Source: Azorhizobium doebereinerae UFLA1-100 (lineage in GTDB: Bacteria; Pseudomonadota; Alphaproteobacteria; Rhizobiales; Xanthobacteraceae). From it: DNA of 64,000 nucleotides. Shown here piece after piece: positions 30,963 to 41,420 of this stretch (position 1 is its first letter; every line of letters begins with the position of its first letter). Under the pieces are notes generated by a model that did no database searches, was not told where the DNA came from, and was given only the letters and a program-made list of their open reading frames with translations. The DNA is taken from NCBI RefSeq assembly GCF_000473085.1, contig NZ_AXBA01000025.1, forward strand, positions 1 to 64,000, written 5' to 3'. A program made the position numbers and the translations under genes.

Positions 30963-30999
30963 GGAGGCGGGGGCCCACAGGGACGGGCCGCCTCCCTCT
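30963..30999 (+). terminator. Hairpin with weak pyrimidine tail before lipA
   Basis: ggaggcgg (30963-30970) pairs with ccgcctcc (30988-30995), followed by ctctt. It may end the lpdA-glsB transcript. The short tail makes this a weak call. Confidence 0.4.
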
Positions 31000-31115
31000 T
31001 GCGCCGCGCGCAAGGCCGCCTTGCGCTGCGTCGCCTCGACGCTGGCGGGATCGCCCGCTAAGGCTTATCTGAACATCTGCCGCGCCTTCGCCGGCTCAAC
31101 AGCAATGCGGATTCC

Positions 31116-32069
31116 ATGGTCACCGTCGTCAATACGTTGAACCGGCCCCGCCATCCGGAAAAGCAGAACCGCCCGGAAACGGACGTTCTGCGCAAGCCGG
31201 AGTGGATTCGCGTCAAGGCCCCCGGCTCGGCCGGCTGGTCGAAGACCGCCGACATCGTGCGCTCCAACGGCCTGCACACGGTGTGCGAGGAGGCCGGCTG
31301 CCCCAATATCGGCGAGTGCTGGGAAAAGAAGCACGCCACTTTCATGATCATGGGCGACACCTGCACGCGCGCCTGCGCCTTCTGCAACGTGCGCACCGGC
31401 CTGCCCAAGGCGCTGGATCTCGACGAGCCGCAGAAGGTGGGCGAGGCGGTGGCCAAGCTCGGCCTGTCCCACGTGGTCATCACCTCCGTGGACCGCGACG
31501 ACCTGACAGACGGCGGCGCCGAGCATTTCGCCCGTACCATCGCGGCGATCCGCCGGCTCAGCCCCGGCACCACCATCGAGATCCTGACCCCCGATTTCCT
31601 GCGCAAGCCCGGCGCCATCGAGGTGGTGGTCGCGGCCCGGCCCGACGTGTTCAACCACAATCTGGAGACGGTGCCAGGCAACTATCTCACGGTGCGGCCC
31701 GGCGCGCGCTACTTCCATTCGCTGCGTCTGCTCCAGCAGGTGAAGGAACTGGACCCGTCCATCTTCACCAAGTCCGGCATCATGGTCGGCCTCGGCGAGG
31801 AGCGGAACGAGGTGCTCCAGCTCATGGACGACCTGCGCGCGGCCGAGGTGGATTTCATGACCATCGGCCAGTATCTCCAGCCGACGCGCAAGCACCACAA
31901 GGTGGAGAAGTTCGTCACGCCGGACGAGTTCAAGGCTTACGAGACGGTGGCCTATGCCAAGGGCTTCCTGATGGTCTCGTCGAGCCCGCTGACCCGCTCC
32001 TCGCACCATGCGGGCGACGATTTCGCCAAGCTGCGGACCGCCCGCGAGGCGAAGCTCGGCCGGAGCTGA
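31116..32069 (+). CDS. lipA: Lipoyl synthase
   Basis: This radical-SAM enzyme inserts two sulfurs into octanoyl groups on lipoyl domains. The 317-residue protein has the auxiliary cluster motif [12 protein letters not shown], the SAM cluster CTRACAFC, and the C-terminal serine motif SSSPLTRSS. It serves the lipoyl domains of PdhB and PdhC, whose genes lie just upstream. ATG 31116 is used. Confidence 0.98.
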   Translation: MVTVVNTLNRPRHPEKQNRPETDVLRKPEWIRVKAPGSAGWSKTADIVRSNGLHTVCEEAGCPNIGECWEKKHATFMIMGDTCTRACAFCNVRTGLPKALDLDEPQKVGEAVAKLGLSHVVITSVDRDDLTDGGAEHFARTIAAIRRLSPGTTIEILTPDFLRKPGAIEVVVAARPDVFNHNLETVPGNYLTVRPGARYFHSLRLLQQVKELDPSIFTKSGIMVGLGEERNEVLQLMDDLRAAEVDFMTIGQYLQPTRKHHKVEKFVTPDEFKAYETVAYAKGFLMVSSSPLTRSSHHAGDDFAKLRTAREAKLGRS

Positions 32070-32073
32070 CCGC

Positions 32074-32532
32074 GTGCCGTCCTTTTCCAGCAAGCGGGTG
32101 GTGCGACACACCCCCCTCGACATGTTCGACCTCGTGGCGGACGTGGAGCACTACCCGGAATTCGTGCCGCTGTGCCAGGCGCTCAGGGTCCGCCGCCGCT
32201 CGCAGAGCGGGGAAGGGGTCGAGATATTGGTGGCCGACATGACGGTCGCCTACAAGCTGATCCGCGAGACCTTCACCTCCCGCGTGACGCTCGACCGGCC
32301 GCGCCGGGTGATCCATGTGGAATATCTGGACGGCCCGTTCAGCCGCCTCGACAACCGCTGGGAGTTCCTGTCGGCGGACGAGAATCGGTGCGAGGTGCAC
32401 TTCTCGATCTCCTACGAGTTCCGCTCCCGTACCCTGGGCCTGGTGATGGGCGCCATGTTCGACGCCGCCTTCCGCCGCTTCGCCGACGCTTTCGAGAAGC
32501 GGGCCGACGAGGTCTACGGCAGGAGCGCCTGA
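32074..32532 (+). CDS. RatA/Coq10-like START-fold protein
   Basis: This 152-residue protein has a SRPBCC (START-like) fold. It shows VVRHTPLDMFDLVADVEHYPEFVPLC, FTSRVTLDRPRRVIHVEYLDGPFSRL and VHFSISYEFRSRTLGLVMGAMFD. The family includes the E. coli RatA protein (first called a ribosome-association toxin) and the ubiquinone-binding Coq10. A quinone or lipid role is equally likely, and no antitoxin is present. GTG 32074 begins 4 nt after the lipA stop, with GGAG 9 nt upstream. Confidence 0.85.
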   Translation: MPSFSSKRVVRHTPLDMFDLVADVEHYPEFVPLCQALRVRRRSQSGEGVEILVADMTVAYKLIRETFTSRVTLDRPRRVIHVEYLDGPFSRLDNRWEFLSADENRCEVHFSISYEFRSRTLGLVMGAMFDAAFRRFADAFEKRADEVYGRSA

Positions 32533-32673
32533 GCTCTCGCGCCTGAGGCTGTCCGGGCGCGGATGCCGACGACGCATGTCGAAAAATCCGCGGTTGCCCA
32601 GTGCCGCTTTGCCAGGAGCGGTGCGGATCGGCTAAGATGTCGCATCGAGGACATGCGACGTGACCGGGGGATC

Positions 32674-33267
32674 ATGAAGCCTACTGCACGCAAGCTGCCG
32701 AGTCGGGCGCAAGTCCAGCAAGCTGCGGCCCGCCAGCGCTTGGCCAGCCGCGTGACCACGCCCATGCATCGGCCGTCCGTGGACGGCCGCCTGCTGCTGG
32801 TGCTGGGCCTTGCCTTGTCCGGCGGCCTGTTCTTTGCGCTGTCCCAGGTGCGCAGCGTCGTCGAGGGGCCGGGGCTTGCATCGGCGCAGTCGCCGCAGGA
32901 AATCGCCCGGGCGGTCCTGGGCCAATCCGCCCGCGTCGCGACCACCGCCGATCTCCAGACCGTTTCGGTGCATTACGACATCAGCGGCTGGTCGCTGACC
33001 CGCTCGCTCATCCGCACCAGTTTCCAGAGCAATGTGATCCATCTGGTGCCGGTGATGTTCGCGCGCACCCCGCAGACCGAGCGCATCGAGGTGGTGGCCG
33101 ACAACATCTTCGATACGATCCAGGGGCGCGAGGTCCGCCAGCCGGCCTTGAGCGTGATCTTCACACGGCCCACCGCAGCCAAGGTGCCCTGGCCCAGCGT
33201 GAGCAATGGCGAGATCGCCCGCATGGCCGACAAGGCCTGGGTGAGCCCGACCATCGGCTGGCAGTAG
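32674..33267 (+). CDS. Hypothetical single-TM protein
   Basis: This 197-residue protein has a basic N-terminus (about 35 residues), one TM helix (LLLVLGLALSGGLFFALSQV, about 39-58) and an extracytoplasmic C-terminal part with STAS/Rossmann-like strands. I do not recognise a family. GGGGG precedes ATG 32674. ATG 32653 and 32563 are in frame but less likely. It is convergent with the CinA-type gene, 20 bp apart. Confidence 0.6.
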   Translation: MKPTARKLPSRAQVQQAAARQRLASRVTTPMHRPSVDGRLLLVLGLALSGGLFFALSQVRSVVEGPGLASAQSPQEIARAVLGQSARVATTADLQTVSVHYDISGWSLTRSLIRTSFQSNVIHLVPVMFARTPQTERIEVVADNIFDTIQGREVRQPALSVIFTRPTAAKVPWPSVSNGEIARMADKAWVSPTIGWQ

Positions 33268-33287
33268 CCTCCGCCGGGCGGGCGGGT

Positions 33288-33779
33288 TCAGAACCGCGCC
33301 AGCGTCTCCAGCAGTTCCAGCGCCACCAGCACCGACCTGCGGCGGATCTCGCCGCGGCCGAGGTCACCGAAGCGCTCCTCCCGGTGCAGCACCATGCCGC
33401 CTGCTTTGGCGGCGGCGAAATGCACCAGCCCCACCGGCTTCTCCACTGAGCCGCCGCCGGGCCCGGCGACCCCCGTGACCGAGACCGACAGTTGCGCCTG
33501 CGAGGCGGCGAGCGCCCCGCGCGCCATGGCCCGGGCGGTCTCCTCGCTCACCGCGCCATGGGCGGCGAGGATCGCCTCCGGCACGCCCAGCATCTGCTGC
33601 TTGGCGGCGTTGGAATAGGTGACGAAGCCCCGGTCCACCACGTCGGAGGAGCCGGGGATTTCCGTCAGCGCGCCGGCGACGAGGCCGCCGGTGCAGGATT
33701 CGGCGGTCACCACCATGAGTTTGGCGGCGCGGCAGACATCAAGCACGCGGCGGGCGCGGTCGAGGATCTCGTCGCTCAT
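33288..33779 (-). CDS. pncC: CinA C-terminal-domain protein (nicotinamide-nucleotide amidase PncC)
   Basis: PncC opens nicotinamide mononucleotide to nicotinate mononucleotide and ammonia in NAD recycling. The 163-residue single-domain protein has [23 protein letters not shown], the catalytic-Ser-containing stretch, [16 protein letters not shown] and [20 protein letters not shown]. The ATG overlaps the ispDF stop (ATGA), so the two are cotranscribed and coupled. Confidence 0.93.
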   Translation of the reverse strand: MSDEILDRARRVLDVCRAAKLMVVTAESCTGGLVAGALTEIPGSSDVVDRGFVTYSNAAKQQMLGVPEAILAAHGAVSEETARAMARGALAASQAQLSVSVTGVAGPGGGSVEKPVGLVHFAAAKAGGMVLHREERFGDLGRGEIRRRSVLVALELLETLARF

Positions 33780-34963
33780 TCGGAACTCTCCAGCGGCAGG
33801 CGGATGGTGGCGGAGGCCATGGCGGCGATGCCCTCGCGCCGGCCGGTGAAGCCGAGCTTCTCCGTGGTGGTGGCCTTCACGCTGATCCGCCCGACCGGCA
33901 GGCCGGTGATGCGGGCGATGGCGGCGCGGATGGCGTCGCGATGCGGCCCGACCTTCGGCGCCTCGCAGATCAAGGTGAGGTCGAGATGGGCCACGATGCC
34001 GCCCCGCGCCGCCACCTTCTCCAGGGCGAAGGCGAGGAAGCGGTCCGAGGTGGCGCCCTTCCATTGCGGGTCGGAGGGCGGAAAATGGGCGCCGATGTCG
34101 CCGTCGGCCAGCGCGCCGAGCACCGCATCGGTCAGGGCATGCAGGCCGACGTCCGCGTCCGAATGGCCGTCGAGCCCCTGGTCGAAGGGGATGGCGAGGC
34201 CGCCCAGCATCACATGGTCGCCGGGGCCGAAGGCGTGGACGTCGAAACCGGTGCCGGTGCGCACGTCCGGCAGGTCGGCGAAGGCGCGCGCGGCGCGGGC
34301 GAGGTCGTCGGCGGAGGTCAGCTTCACGTTCCCGGGGTCTCCCTCGAAGGTGGCCACCGCATGGCCGGCCCATTCCATCACGGCGGCATCATCGGTGAGG
34401 TCGTCGATGCCCGCCGCAGCCGCCGCGCGGTGGGCGGCGAGCAGCGCGTCGAATCGGAAGGCCTGGGGCGTCTGCACGGCCCGCAGCGTGTCGCGGTCCG
34501 GCGTTGCCGTCACGATGCCGTCGGCGGCCACCTGCTTGATCGTGTCCGTCACCGGCAGCACGGGGATGGCGGCCGCATGCTTTTCGAGCGCCGCGACCGC
34601 CCGCGCGATCACTGCCGCAGGCGTGAAGGGCCGGGCGCCGTCCTGCACCAGCACGCGCTCGGGCGCCAGCGGCGCCAGTGCCTCCAATCCCGCCAGCACG
34701 GACTGCTGGCGGGTCGCGCCGCCGGCGACCGCCGGGCGCAGGCCGGCCAGCCCGTCGGCGGCGTGGGCATAGAGGTGCGCGTCGTCCGGGTGGATCACCA
34801 CCTGCACGGCCTGGACGTCGGGGTGGGCGGCGAACCGGCGCAATGTGCGGCGCAACACGCTTTCCCCAGCGAGACTGTGGTATTGCTTCGGCACCGCACC
34901 ACCGGCGCGGATGCCGCGCCCGGCGGCAACAATGAGAACAGCGCAAGCCATGTCGTTAGGCAT
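33776..34963 (-). CDS. ispDF: Bifunctional IspD/IspF of the MEP isoprenoid pathway
   Basis: The 395-residue fusion has an IspD domain (about 1-225: [36 protein letters not shown]), which makes CDP-methylerythritol, and an IspF domain (about 235-395: [52 protein letters not shown]), which makes the cyclodiphosphate. Fusions of this type are common in alphaproteobacteria. ATG 34963 is chosen; ATG 34951 is in frame. Confidence 0.97.
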   Translation of the reverse strand: MPNDMACAVLIVAAGRGIRAGGAVPKQYHSLAGESVLRRTLRRFAAHPDVQAVQVVIHPDDAHLYAHAADGLAGLRPAVAGGATRQQSVLAGLEALAPLAPERVLVQDGARPFTPAAVIARAVAALEKHAAAIPVLPVTDTIKQVAADGIVTATPDRDTLRAVQTPQAFRFDALLAAHRAAAAAGIDDLTDDAAVMEWAGHAVATFEGDPGNVKLTSADDLARAARAFADLPDVRTGTGFDVHAFGPGDHVMLGGLAIPFDQGLDGHSDADVGLHALTDAVLGALADGDIGAHFPPSDPQWKGATSDRFLAFALEKVAARGGIVAHLDLTLICEAPKVGPHRDAIRAAIARITGLPVGRISVKATTTEKLGFTGRREGIAAMASATIRLPLESSE

Positions 34964-35103
34964 CTCGGCTCAAGGGGTTGCGTGCCCTTCAACAGCGCCT
35001 GCCGCGGCGGCGCAAGGGATATTGAGCAGGCACCGGCGCGCCACTCTGGCGGGCATCGGGGACAAGTCGCAGGCAGCGGGCCTGGAATCGTTCCGCAATG
35101 GTC

Positions 35104-35131
35104 TTGCGCAACGCTCGCGAATGTCTAGAAT
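35104..35131 (+). promoter_or_regulatory. Candidate sigma-70-type promoter of dusB-ntrBC
   Basis: TTGCGC (35104-35109) and TAGAAT (35126-35131) with a 16-bp spacer. The predicted start of transcription (about 35138) lies after ATG 35098 and before GTG 35161, which supports GTG 35161 as the dusB start. Confidence 0.45.
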
Positions 35132-35160
35132 GTAGGCAACGGACGGATGGCCTAATTTCT

Positions 35161-36195
35161 GTGCAAGATCCTCTTTTCCCAGCGCTTTCCCCCCTGGTCA
35201 TCGGACCGCATCGCATTGCCGCGCCGGTTATTCTCGCGCCGATGGCGGGCATCACCGACGCGCCGGTCCGCCGGATGGCCCTGCGCTATGGCGCCGGCCT
35301 CGTGGTGTCGGAGATGGTGGCCAGCGAGGCCCTGATGACCGGGCATGCGGAAATGACCTTACGGGTCGACGGTGCCGGCGTCACCCTTCATGCAGTGCAA
35401 CTCGCGGGCAACGAGCCCTATTGGATGGCCGAGGCGGCGCGTCTCGCCGAGGCCTCCGGCGCCGCGATCATCGACATCAACATGGGGTGTCCCGCCAAGC
35501 GCGTCACCACCGGGGCGGCCGGTGCCGCTTTGCTGCGCGACCTGCCGCTGGCGACCCGCATCCTGGAGGCGGTGCGCGCCGCGGTGCGCGTGCCGGTCAC
35601 CCTGAAGACCCGGCTCGGCTGGGACGGCACCGCCGTGATCGCGCCGGATCTGGCGCTGCGGGCCGAGGCCGCCGGTATCGCCATGGTGACGATCCACGGC
35701 CGGACCCGCTGCCAATTCTATACCGGCGCCGCCGACTGGGCGGCGATCCGCGCGGTCAAGGCGGCGGTGGGCATCCCGGTGGTCGCCAATGGCGATCTGG
35801 TGCGCACCGGCGACGCGGCGGCCATGCTGGCCGCGTCGGGCGCCGACGGCGTGATGATCGGGCGCGGTGCGCAGGGGCGGCCCTGGTTTCCCGGCGCTGT
35901 GGCGCAGCATTGGAAGACCGGCCGCGCCCCCGCGCCGGTCGGCCTTGCCGAGCAATGTGACGTGCTGCTGGAGCTGTATGACGGCTGGCTGTCGCTCTAC
36001 GGCACCGAACTCGGTGTTCGGCAGGCCCGCAAGCATGTGGGCTGGGCGCTGGAGGCGGCGGCCGAGACCGCCGGTGCCGATGCCGCCTGGGCCAAGGCCT
36101 GGCGCGGCCGGATTCTGACGTCGGAGGACCCGGCCGTGGTGACGGCGGGCATCCGTTCCGCATTTGACCAACTCGCCTGGAGGGCGGCCGCATGA
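35161..36195 (+). CDS. dusB: tRNA-dihydrouridine synthase B (NifR3)
   Basis: This flavoenzyme reduces uridine to dihydrouridine in tRNA. The 344-residue TIM barrel has [13 protein letters not shown], the [20 protein letters not shown] active-site loop with its Cys, [20 protein letters not shown] and [39 protein letters not shown] 35161 matches the family N-terminus. It heads the nifR3-ntrB-ntrC cluster; its TGA overlaps the ntrB ATG. Confidence 0.95.
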   Translation: MQDPLFPALSPLVIGPHRIAAPVILAPMAGITDAPVRRMALRYGAGLVVSEMVASEALMTGHAEMTLRVDGAGVTLHAVQLAGNEPYWMAEAARLAEASGAAIIDINMGCPAKRVTTGAAGAALLRDLPLATRILEAVRAAVRVPVTLKTRLGWDGTAVIAPDLALRAEAAGIAMVTIHGRTRCQFYTGAADWAAIRAVKAAVGIPVVANGDLVRTGDAAAMLAASGADGVMIGRGAQGRPWFPGAVAQHWKTGRAPAPVGLAEQCDVLLELYDGWLSLYGTELGVRQARKHVGWALEAAAETAGADAAWAKAWRGRILTSEDPAVVTAGIRSAFDQLAWRAAA

Positions 36196-37316
36196 AGGCG
36201 GATGTGAAGCAGCGGCCGGCGGCGGAGGATGGCCTGACGCGGGCCATCCTCGATGCCGTGCCGCATCCCGTCGTCACCGTTTCGGATGACGGGCAGATCG
36301 TGGATGCGAACGTCGCCGCCGAGACCTTCTTCCAGGTCAGCGTGCCGCTGCTGCGCCGCCGGCCGTTCGCCGAATTCGTGCCCTTCGGCACCCCGCTGCT
36401 GAGCCTCATCGAGCAGGTGCGCCAGCGTGGCGCGCCGGTGAACGAGTATCGCGTCGATCTCGGCACCCCGCGCAATGGCGGCGAGCGGGTGGTGGACATC
36501 CACGTGGCGCCCATGGCCGAGCGGGCCGGCCATGTGGTGGTGATGTTCCAGGAACGCACCATCGCCGAGAAGATGGACCGCCAGCTCACCCATCGCGGTG
36601 CCGCGCGCTCGGTGAGCGCGCTCGCCTCCATGCTGGCGCACGAGATCAAGAACCCGCTGTCGGGCATTCGCGGCGCCGCGCAGTTGCTGGAGCAGTCGGC
36701 GGGAGACGAGGACCGCGCCCTGACCCGGCTCATCTGCGATGAGGCCGACCGCATCGTGAAGCTGGTGGACCGCATGGAGGTGTTCTCCGACGAGCGCCCG
36801 GTGGAGCGCGAGCCGGTCAATATCCATGCGGTGCTGGAGCATGTGCGGACGCTGGCGTCCTCGGGCTTTGCCCGGCACATCCGCTTCGTGGAGGAATACG
36901 ATCCCTCCCTGCCGCCGGTCTATGCCAATCGCGACCAGCTCATCCAGGTCTTCCTCAATCTGGTGAAGAATGCGGCAGAAGCCATCGACGGCGACCAGGA
37001 CGGCGAGATCCAGCTGACCACGGCGTTCCGGCCGGGCGTGCGGCTCACGGTGCCGGGCGCCTCCTCGAAGGTGAGCCTGCCGCTGGAGTTCTGCGTCCGC
37101 GACAACGGCAAGGGCGTGCCGGAAGACCTGGTGCCCCACCTGTTCGACCCGTTCGTCACCACCAAGCCGACCGGCAGTGGCCTCGGCCTTGCATTGGTGG
37201 CGAAGATCATCGGCGATCACGGCGGCATCGTCGAATGCGACAGCCAGCCCCGCCGCACCACGTTCCGCGTCCTGCTGCCCATGTACCGCAGCAGCCGTTC
37301 TTCTGAGGACAACTGA
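36192..37316 (+). CDS. ntrB: Nitrogen regulation histidine kinase NtrB
   Basis: NtrB (GlnL) autophosphorylates under nitrogen limitation and also dephosphorylates NtrC, under PII control. The 374-residue soluble protein has an N-terminal PAS domain (about 15-115), phosphorylated His150 in [21 protein letters not shown], the N-box [11 protein letters not shown] and G-boxes [10 protein letters not shown] and [12 protein letters not shown]. It overlaps dusB by ATGA and precedes ntrC by 7 nt. Confidence 0.96.
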   Translation: MKADVKQRPAAEDGLTRAILDAVPHPVVTVSDDGQIVDANVAAETFFQVSVPLLRRRPFAEFVPFGTPLLSLIEQVRQRGAPVNEYRVDLGTPRNGGERVVDIHVAPMAERAGHVVVMFQERTIAEKMDRQLTHRGAARSVSALASMLAHEIKNPLSGIRGAAQLLEQSAGDEDRALTRLICDEADRIVKLVDRMEVFSDERPVEREPVNIHAVLEHVRTLASSGFARHIRFVEEYDPSLPPVYANRDQLIQVFLNLVKNAAEAIDGDQDGEIQLTTAFRPGVRLTVPGASSKVSLPLEFCVRDNGKGVPEDLVPHLFDPFVTTKPTGSGLGLALVAKIIGDHGGIVECDSQPRRTTFRVLLPMYRSSRSSEDN

Positions 37317-37323
37317 GGTGTCC

Positions 37324-38766
<1,443 letters not shown>

Positions 38767-38975
38767 CCGCCCATCCCGGCCGGTCGAGACGCCGCTCGGC
38801 CGATTGATATGCGGCCATAGGATACCGCCGATTGTGACCGCAGTGATACCGGCGTGCCCTTGCGGCGGCGTCCCAGACCTGCAACCCTGCATCGGCATAC
38901 CTCGGGGGAGCCAACCGTCCGCCGAGGTGTGAACCGTCCCGGTGGGGGAGGCGGTGTTCGGCGGCGTGGCACCGC

Positions 38976-41222
38976 ATGAGGTGTCCGTGCTTCCGCTCCG
39001 CGTGGGTCGGAGGGCGGAGCGTGACCTGGACATCGGCAAACGAGGCACTCGACATCCTCGCCGAACTGGTTTCCGCGGCGAACAGGGCCGGCGATCTGTC
39101 ATGCCTGAATGCGGATCTGCTCGGTCGCATGGCGGCGGTTTACGGGCTTCAGCGGATCTCGCTGTTCCAGGTGCACGAGAAGGACGGTGCCGGTGTTTCG
39201 GCGACCTGCCGGGTGGACTGGACCTTGCCCGGGCGTCCCGCCCTCGTCGCCGGCACCCACCCGCCGCTGACCGTGGATGGCGGCGACCCGCTGCTCGCCG
39301 AATGGGCGGCCCGGCGACGGCGCGGCGAGATGGTCTGCGGCCTCACGCGCGACCTGACGGGCTATGCGGGCGCCTTCTTCCAGGCCTATGGGATCGTGAA
39401 TTTCCTGACCGTCCCGGTCATGGTCCACGGGCGCTGGTGGGGGCATTTCTGCGTCGACAGCGCGGATGAGGGCCGCGCCTGGAGCGCCGGCGAGCAGCGG
39501 GCGTTCCGATGCATGGCGGACGTGCTCTCCGGCGTCGTCGCCCGGTCCGGCACCGAGCAGGTGGTCAGCGAGGCCAGCCGGCAGGCCATGCTGGACAGTT
39601 CGATCGACGGGGTGGTGATCGCCGACGAGGCCGGCGCGATCATCGAGTTCAACCGCGCCGCCGAGGTCATGTTCGGCTATTCCCGTGCCGGCGTGCTCGG
39701 CCGCTCCATGACCGAGACCATCGTTCCGGCCCACTATGCCGGGCGGCACAAGGAAGGGTTCGCCCGTCACCTCGCCACCGGGGAAAACCGCATCCTGCAA
39801 CGGCTGATTGAAGTGGAAGCCCGGCGGTCGGACGCATCCGTGTTTCCGGTGGAACTGACGGTCAGCGAGATCAAGGCCGATGGGCGGCGGATGTTCGCGG
39901 CTCACCTGCGGGACATCTCCGACCGTCTCGCGGCGCGCCGGGAACTGGAGCGCCTCGCCTATTTCGACGGTGCCACGGGGTTGCCCAACAGGGCCGGGCT
40001 CATGCGCCTGAGCGCACGGCGGGCCGGGGAGCCGGCGGGGGCCGTGGTGGTTCAGCTGCGCGACCTTGGCGTCCTCGCCGCCAGCCTGGGCGAGGACTGG
40101 GCCAAGCCCATGGTGCTGGAGATGACCGGTCTGCTCGGCGCCCTTCTGCCGCCGGATGCCACGCTGGCACGTACCGGCGAAAGCGAATTTGCCATCGTGC
40201 TCTGGCAACCGGGCGGCGCCGTGGACCTTGCCGCGCGGCTACAGCGCCGGCTCGGCACCGCTCTGGTGATGCCGAGCCGCCGCCGCTTCTACGTGCGCGC
40301 CGGCATTGGCGTGGTGGAACGGGGCGGACCGATCACCGACATCCTGCGCGATGCGGACATGGCATCGCGAGGCAGCCCGGACGGCGCCGCCTGCGTGTTC
40401 GAGGAGGCGATCCGGGCCAGCCACCAGCGCCGCCTGGAACTGGAGACCGCCCTGCGCGACGCCGTGCAGCAGCGCCGCCGGGAATTGACCCTGCACTACC
40501 AGCCGGTGGTCGCCATCACCACTGGCGCGGTGGCCGGCTTCGAGGCGCTGGCGCGCTGGCAGCCGCCCGGCCGGGACAGCGTGCCGCCCGGCGTGTTCGT
40601 GCCGCTGGCGGAAGCCTCGGGCCTGGCCGACAGCCTGGGCGACTGGGTGATCGAGGCGGCGATGGCGGACTGCGCCGCCTGGAGGCGCGAGCGCGAGGGC
40701 GCGGGGCTTGCCCCGCAGCATGTTTCCATCAACCTGTCCGCCACCCAGCTCTCCGCCCCCGATCTCGCCGAACGGATCGGCGAGGGCCTGGCCCGGCACG
40801 CCCTCGACGCCAGGCTGGCGCGGTTCGAACTGACCGAGAGCGCCATCCTCAGCCAGCCGGATCTTGCCATCCGCACGCTGCACAGCCTGCGGGCGCTCGG
40901 CTGCTCGACGGCCATCGACGACTTCGGCACCGGCTATTCCAGCTTCAGCTATCTCCAGCGCCTGCCCATGGACGTGCTGAAGATTGACCGCAGTTTCGTC
41001 CAGGACCTGGCGCGCAACGAGCGCACCCGCGACATCGTCCACGTTATGGTTGAGCTGGCCCACGGACTCGGCATGACCGTGGTGGGAGAGGGTGTGGAGA
41101 CCTGCGAGACCTTGCAGATCCTCGGACAGCTGGGCTGCGACTATGGCCAGGGCTTCCTGCTGGGCCGCCCCATGGCGCGCGGGGCCGCCGCCGCCTTGCC
41201 GGAGCGTATCTCTCCGTGCTGA
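38976..41222 (+). CDS. GAF-PAS-degenerate GGDEF-EAL protein (cyclic-di-GMP phosphodiesterase)
   Basis: This 748-residue soluble signalling protein has a GAF-type sensor (about 20-185), a PAS domain (about 195-305), a GGDEF domain (about 330-485) and an EAL domain (about 495-740). The GGDEF core reads GESEF, so cyclase activity is unlikely. The EAL domain keeps FEALARW, NLSATQL, ELTES, IDDFGTGYSSF, LKIDRSF and GEGVET, so phosphodiesterase activity is likely. It lies between ntrC and ntrY, on the same strand. ATG 38976 has a weak ribosome site; GTG 39021 is another possible start. Confidence 0.88.
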   Translation: MRCPCFRSAWVGGRSVTWTSANEALDILAELVSAANRAGDLSCLNADLLGRMAAVYGLQRISLFQVHEKDGAGVSATCRVDWTLPGRPALVAGTHPPLTVDGGDPLLAEWAARRRRGEMVCGLTRDLTGYAGAFFQAYGIVNFLTVPVMVHGRWWGHFCVDSADEGRAWSAGEQRAFRCMADVLSGVVARSGTEQVVSEASRQAMLDSSIDGVVIADEAGAIIEFNRAAEVMFGYSRAGVLGRSMTETIVPAHYAGRHKEGFARHLATGENRILQRLIEVEARRSDASVFPVELTVSEIKADGRRMFAAHLRDISDRLAARRELERLAYFDGATGLPNRAGLMRLSARRAGEPAGAVVVQLRDLGVLAASLGEDWAKPMVLEMTGLLGALLPPDATLARTGESEFAIVLWQPGGAVDLAARLQRRLGTALVMPSRRRFYVRAGIGVVERGGPITDILRDADMASRGSPDGAACVFEEAIRASHQRRLELETALRDAVQQRRRELTLHYQPVVAITTGAVAGFEALARWQPPGRDSVPPGVFVPLAEASGLADSLGDWVIEAAMADCAAWRREREGAGLAPQHVSINLSATQLSAPDLAERIGEGLARHALDARLARFELTESAILSQPDLAIRTLHSLRALGCSTAIDDFGTGYSSFSYLQRLPMDVLKIDRSFVQDLARNERTRDIVHVMVELAHGLGMTVVGEGVETCETLQILGQLGCDYGQGFLLGRPMARGAAAALPERISPC

Positions 41223-41420
41223 GGCACCGGCGGCGCGGGGACAACGCCGCCTGCCTCTGGCGGCTGTCACATTTTTGCACCAGTGTCGTTCCACTGCATC
41301 AGTACCGAGCGACTCGGTGCTGGGGCGATGCCTGACGGGCCAGTCCCGGCTCGCCGTGTCAGCAATGCAATCCCGTGTGCCGGCGCCGCCGGTGACCGCG
41401 TGTCAGGAGTGGCGTGCCCC

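Noticed and set aside
32074-32532. Toxin-antitoxin system (RatA name)
   Set aside because: There is no antitoxin gene, and the family is better seen as START-fold ubiquinone/lipid-binding proteins; it sits after lipA as a housekeeping gene.
38767-38975. Separate small gene between ntrC and the EAL gene
   Set aside because: No frame with a good ribosome site or a plausible protein was seen; the spacer holds only short GC-rich inverted repeats.
41223-41420. NtrY start at 41283
   Set aside because: The added 46 residues are Cys/Gly/Arg-rich and not like NtrY N-termini; ATG 41421 fits the family better.
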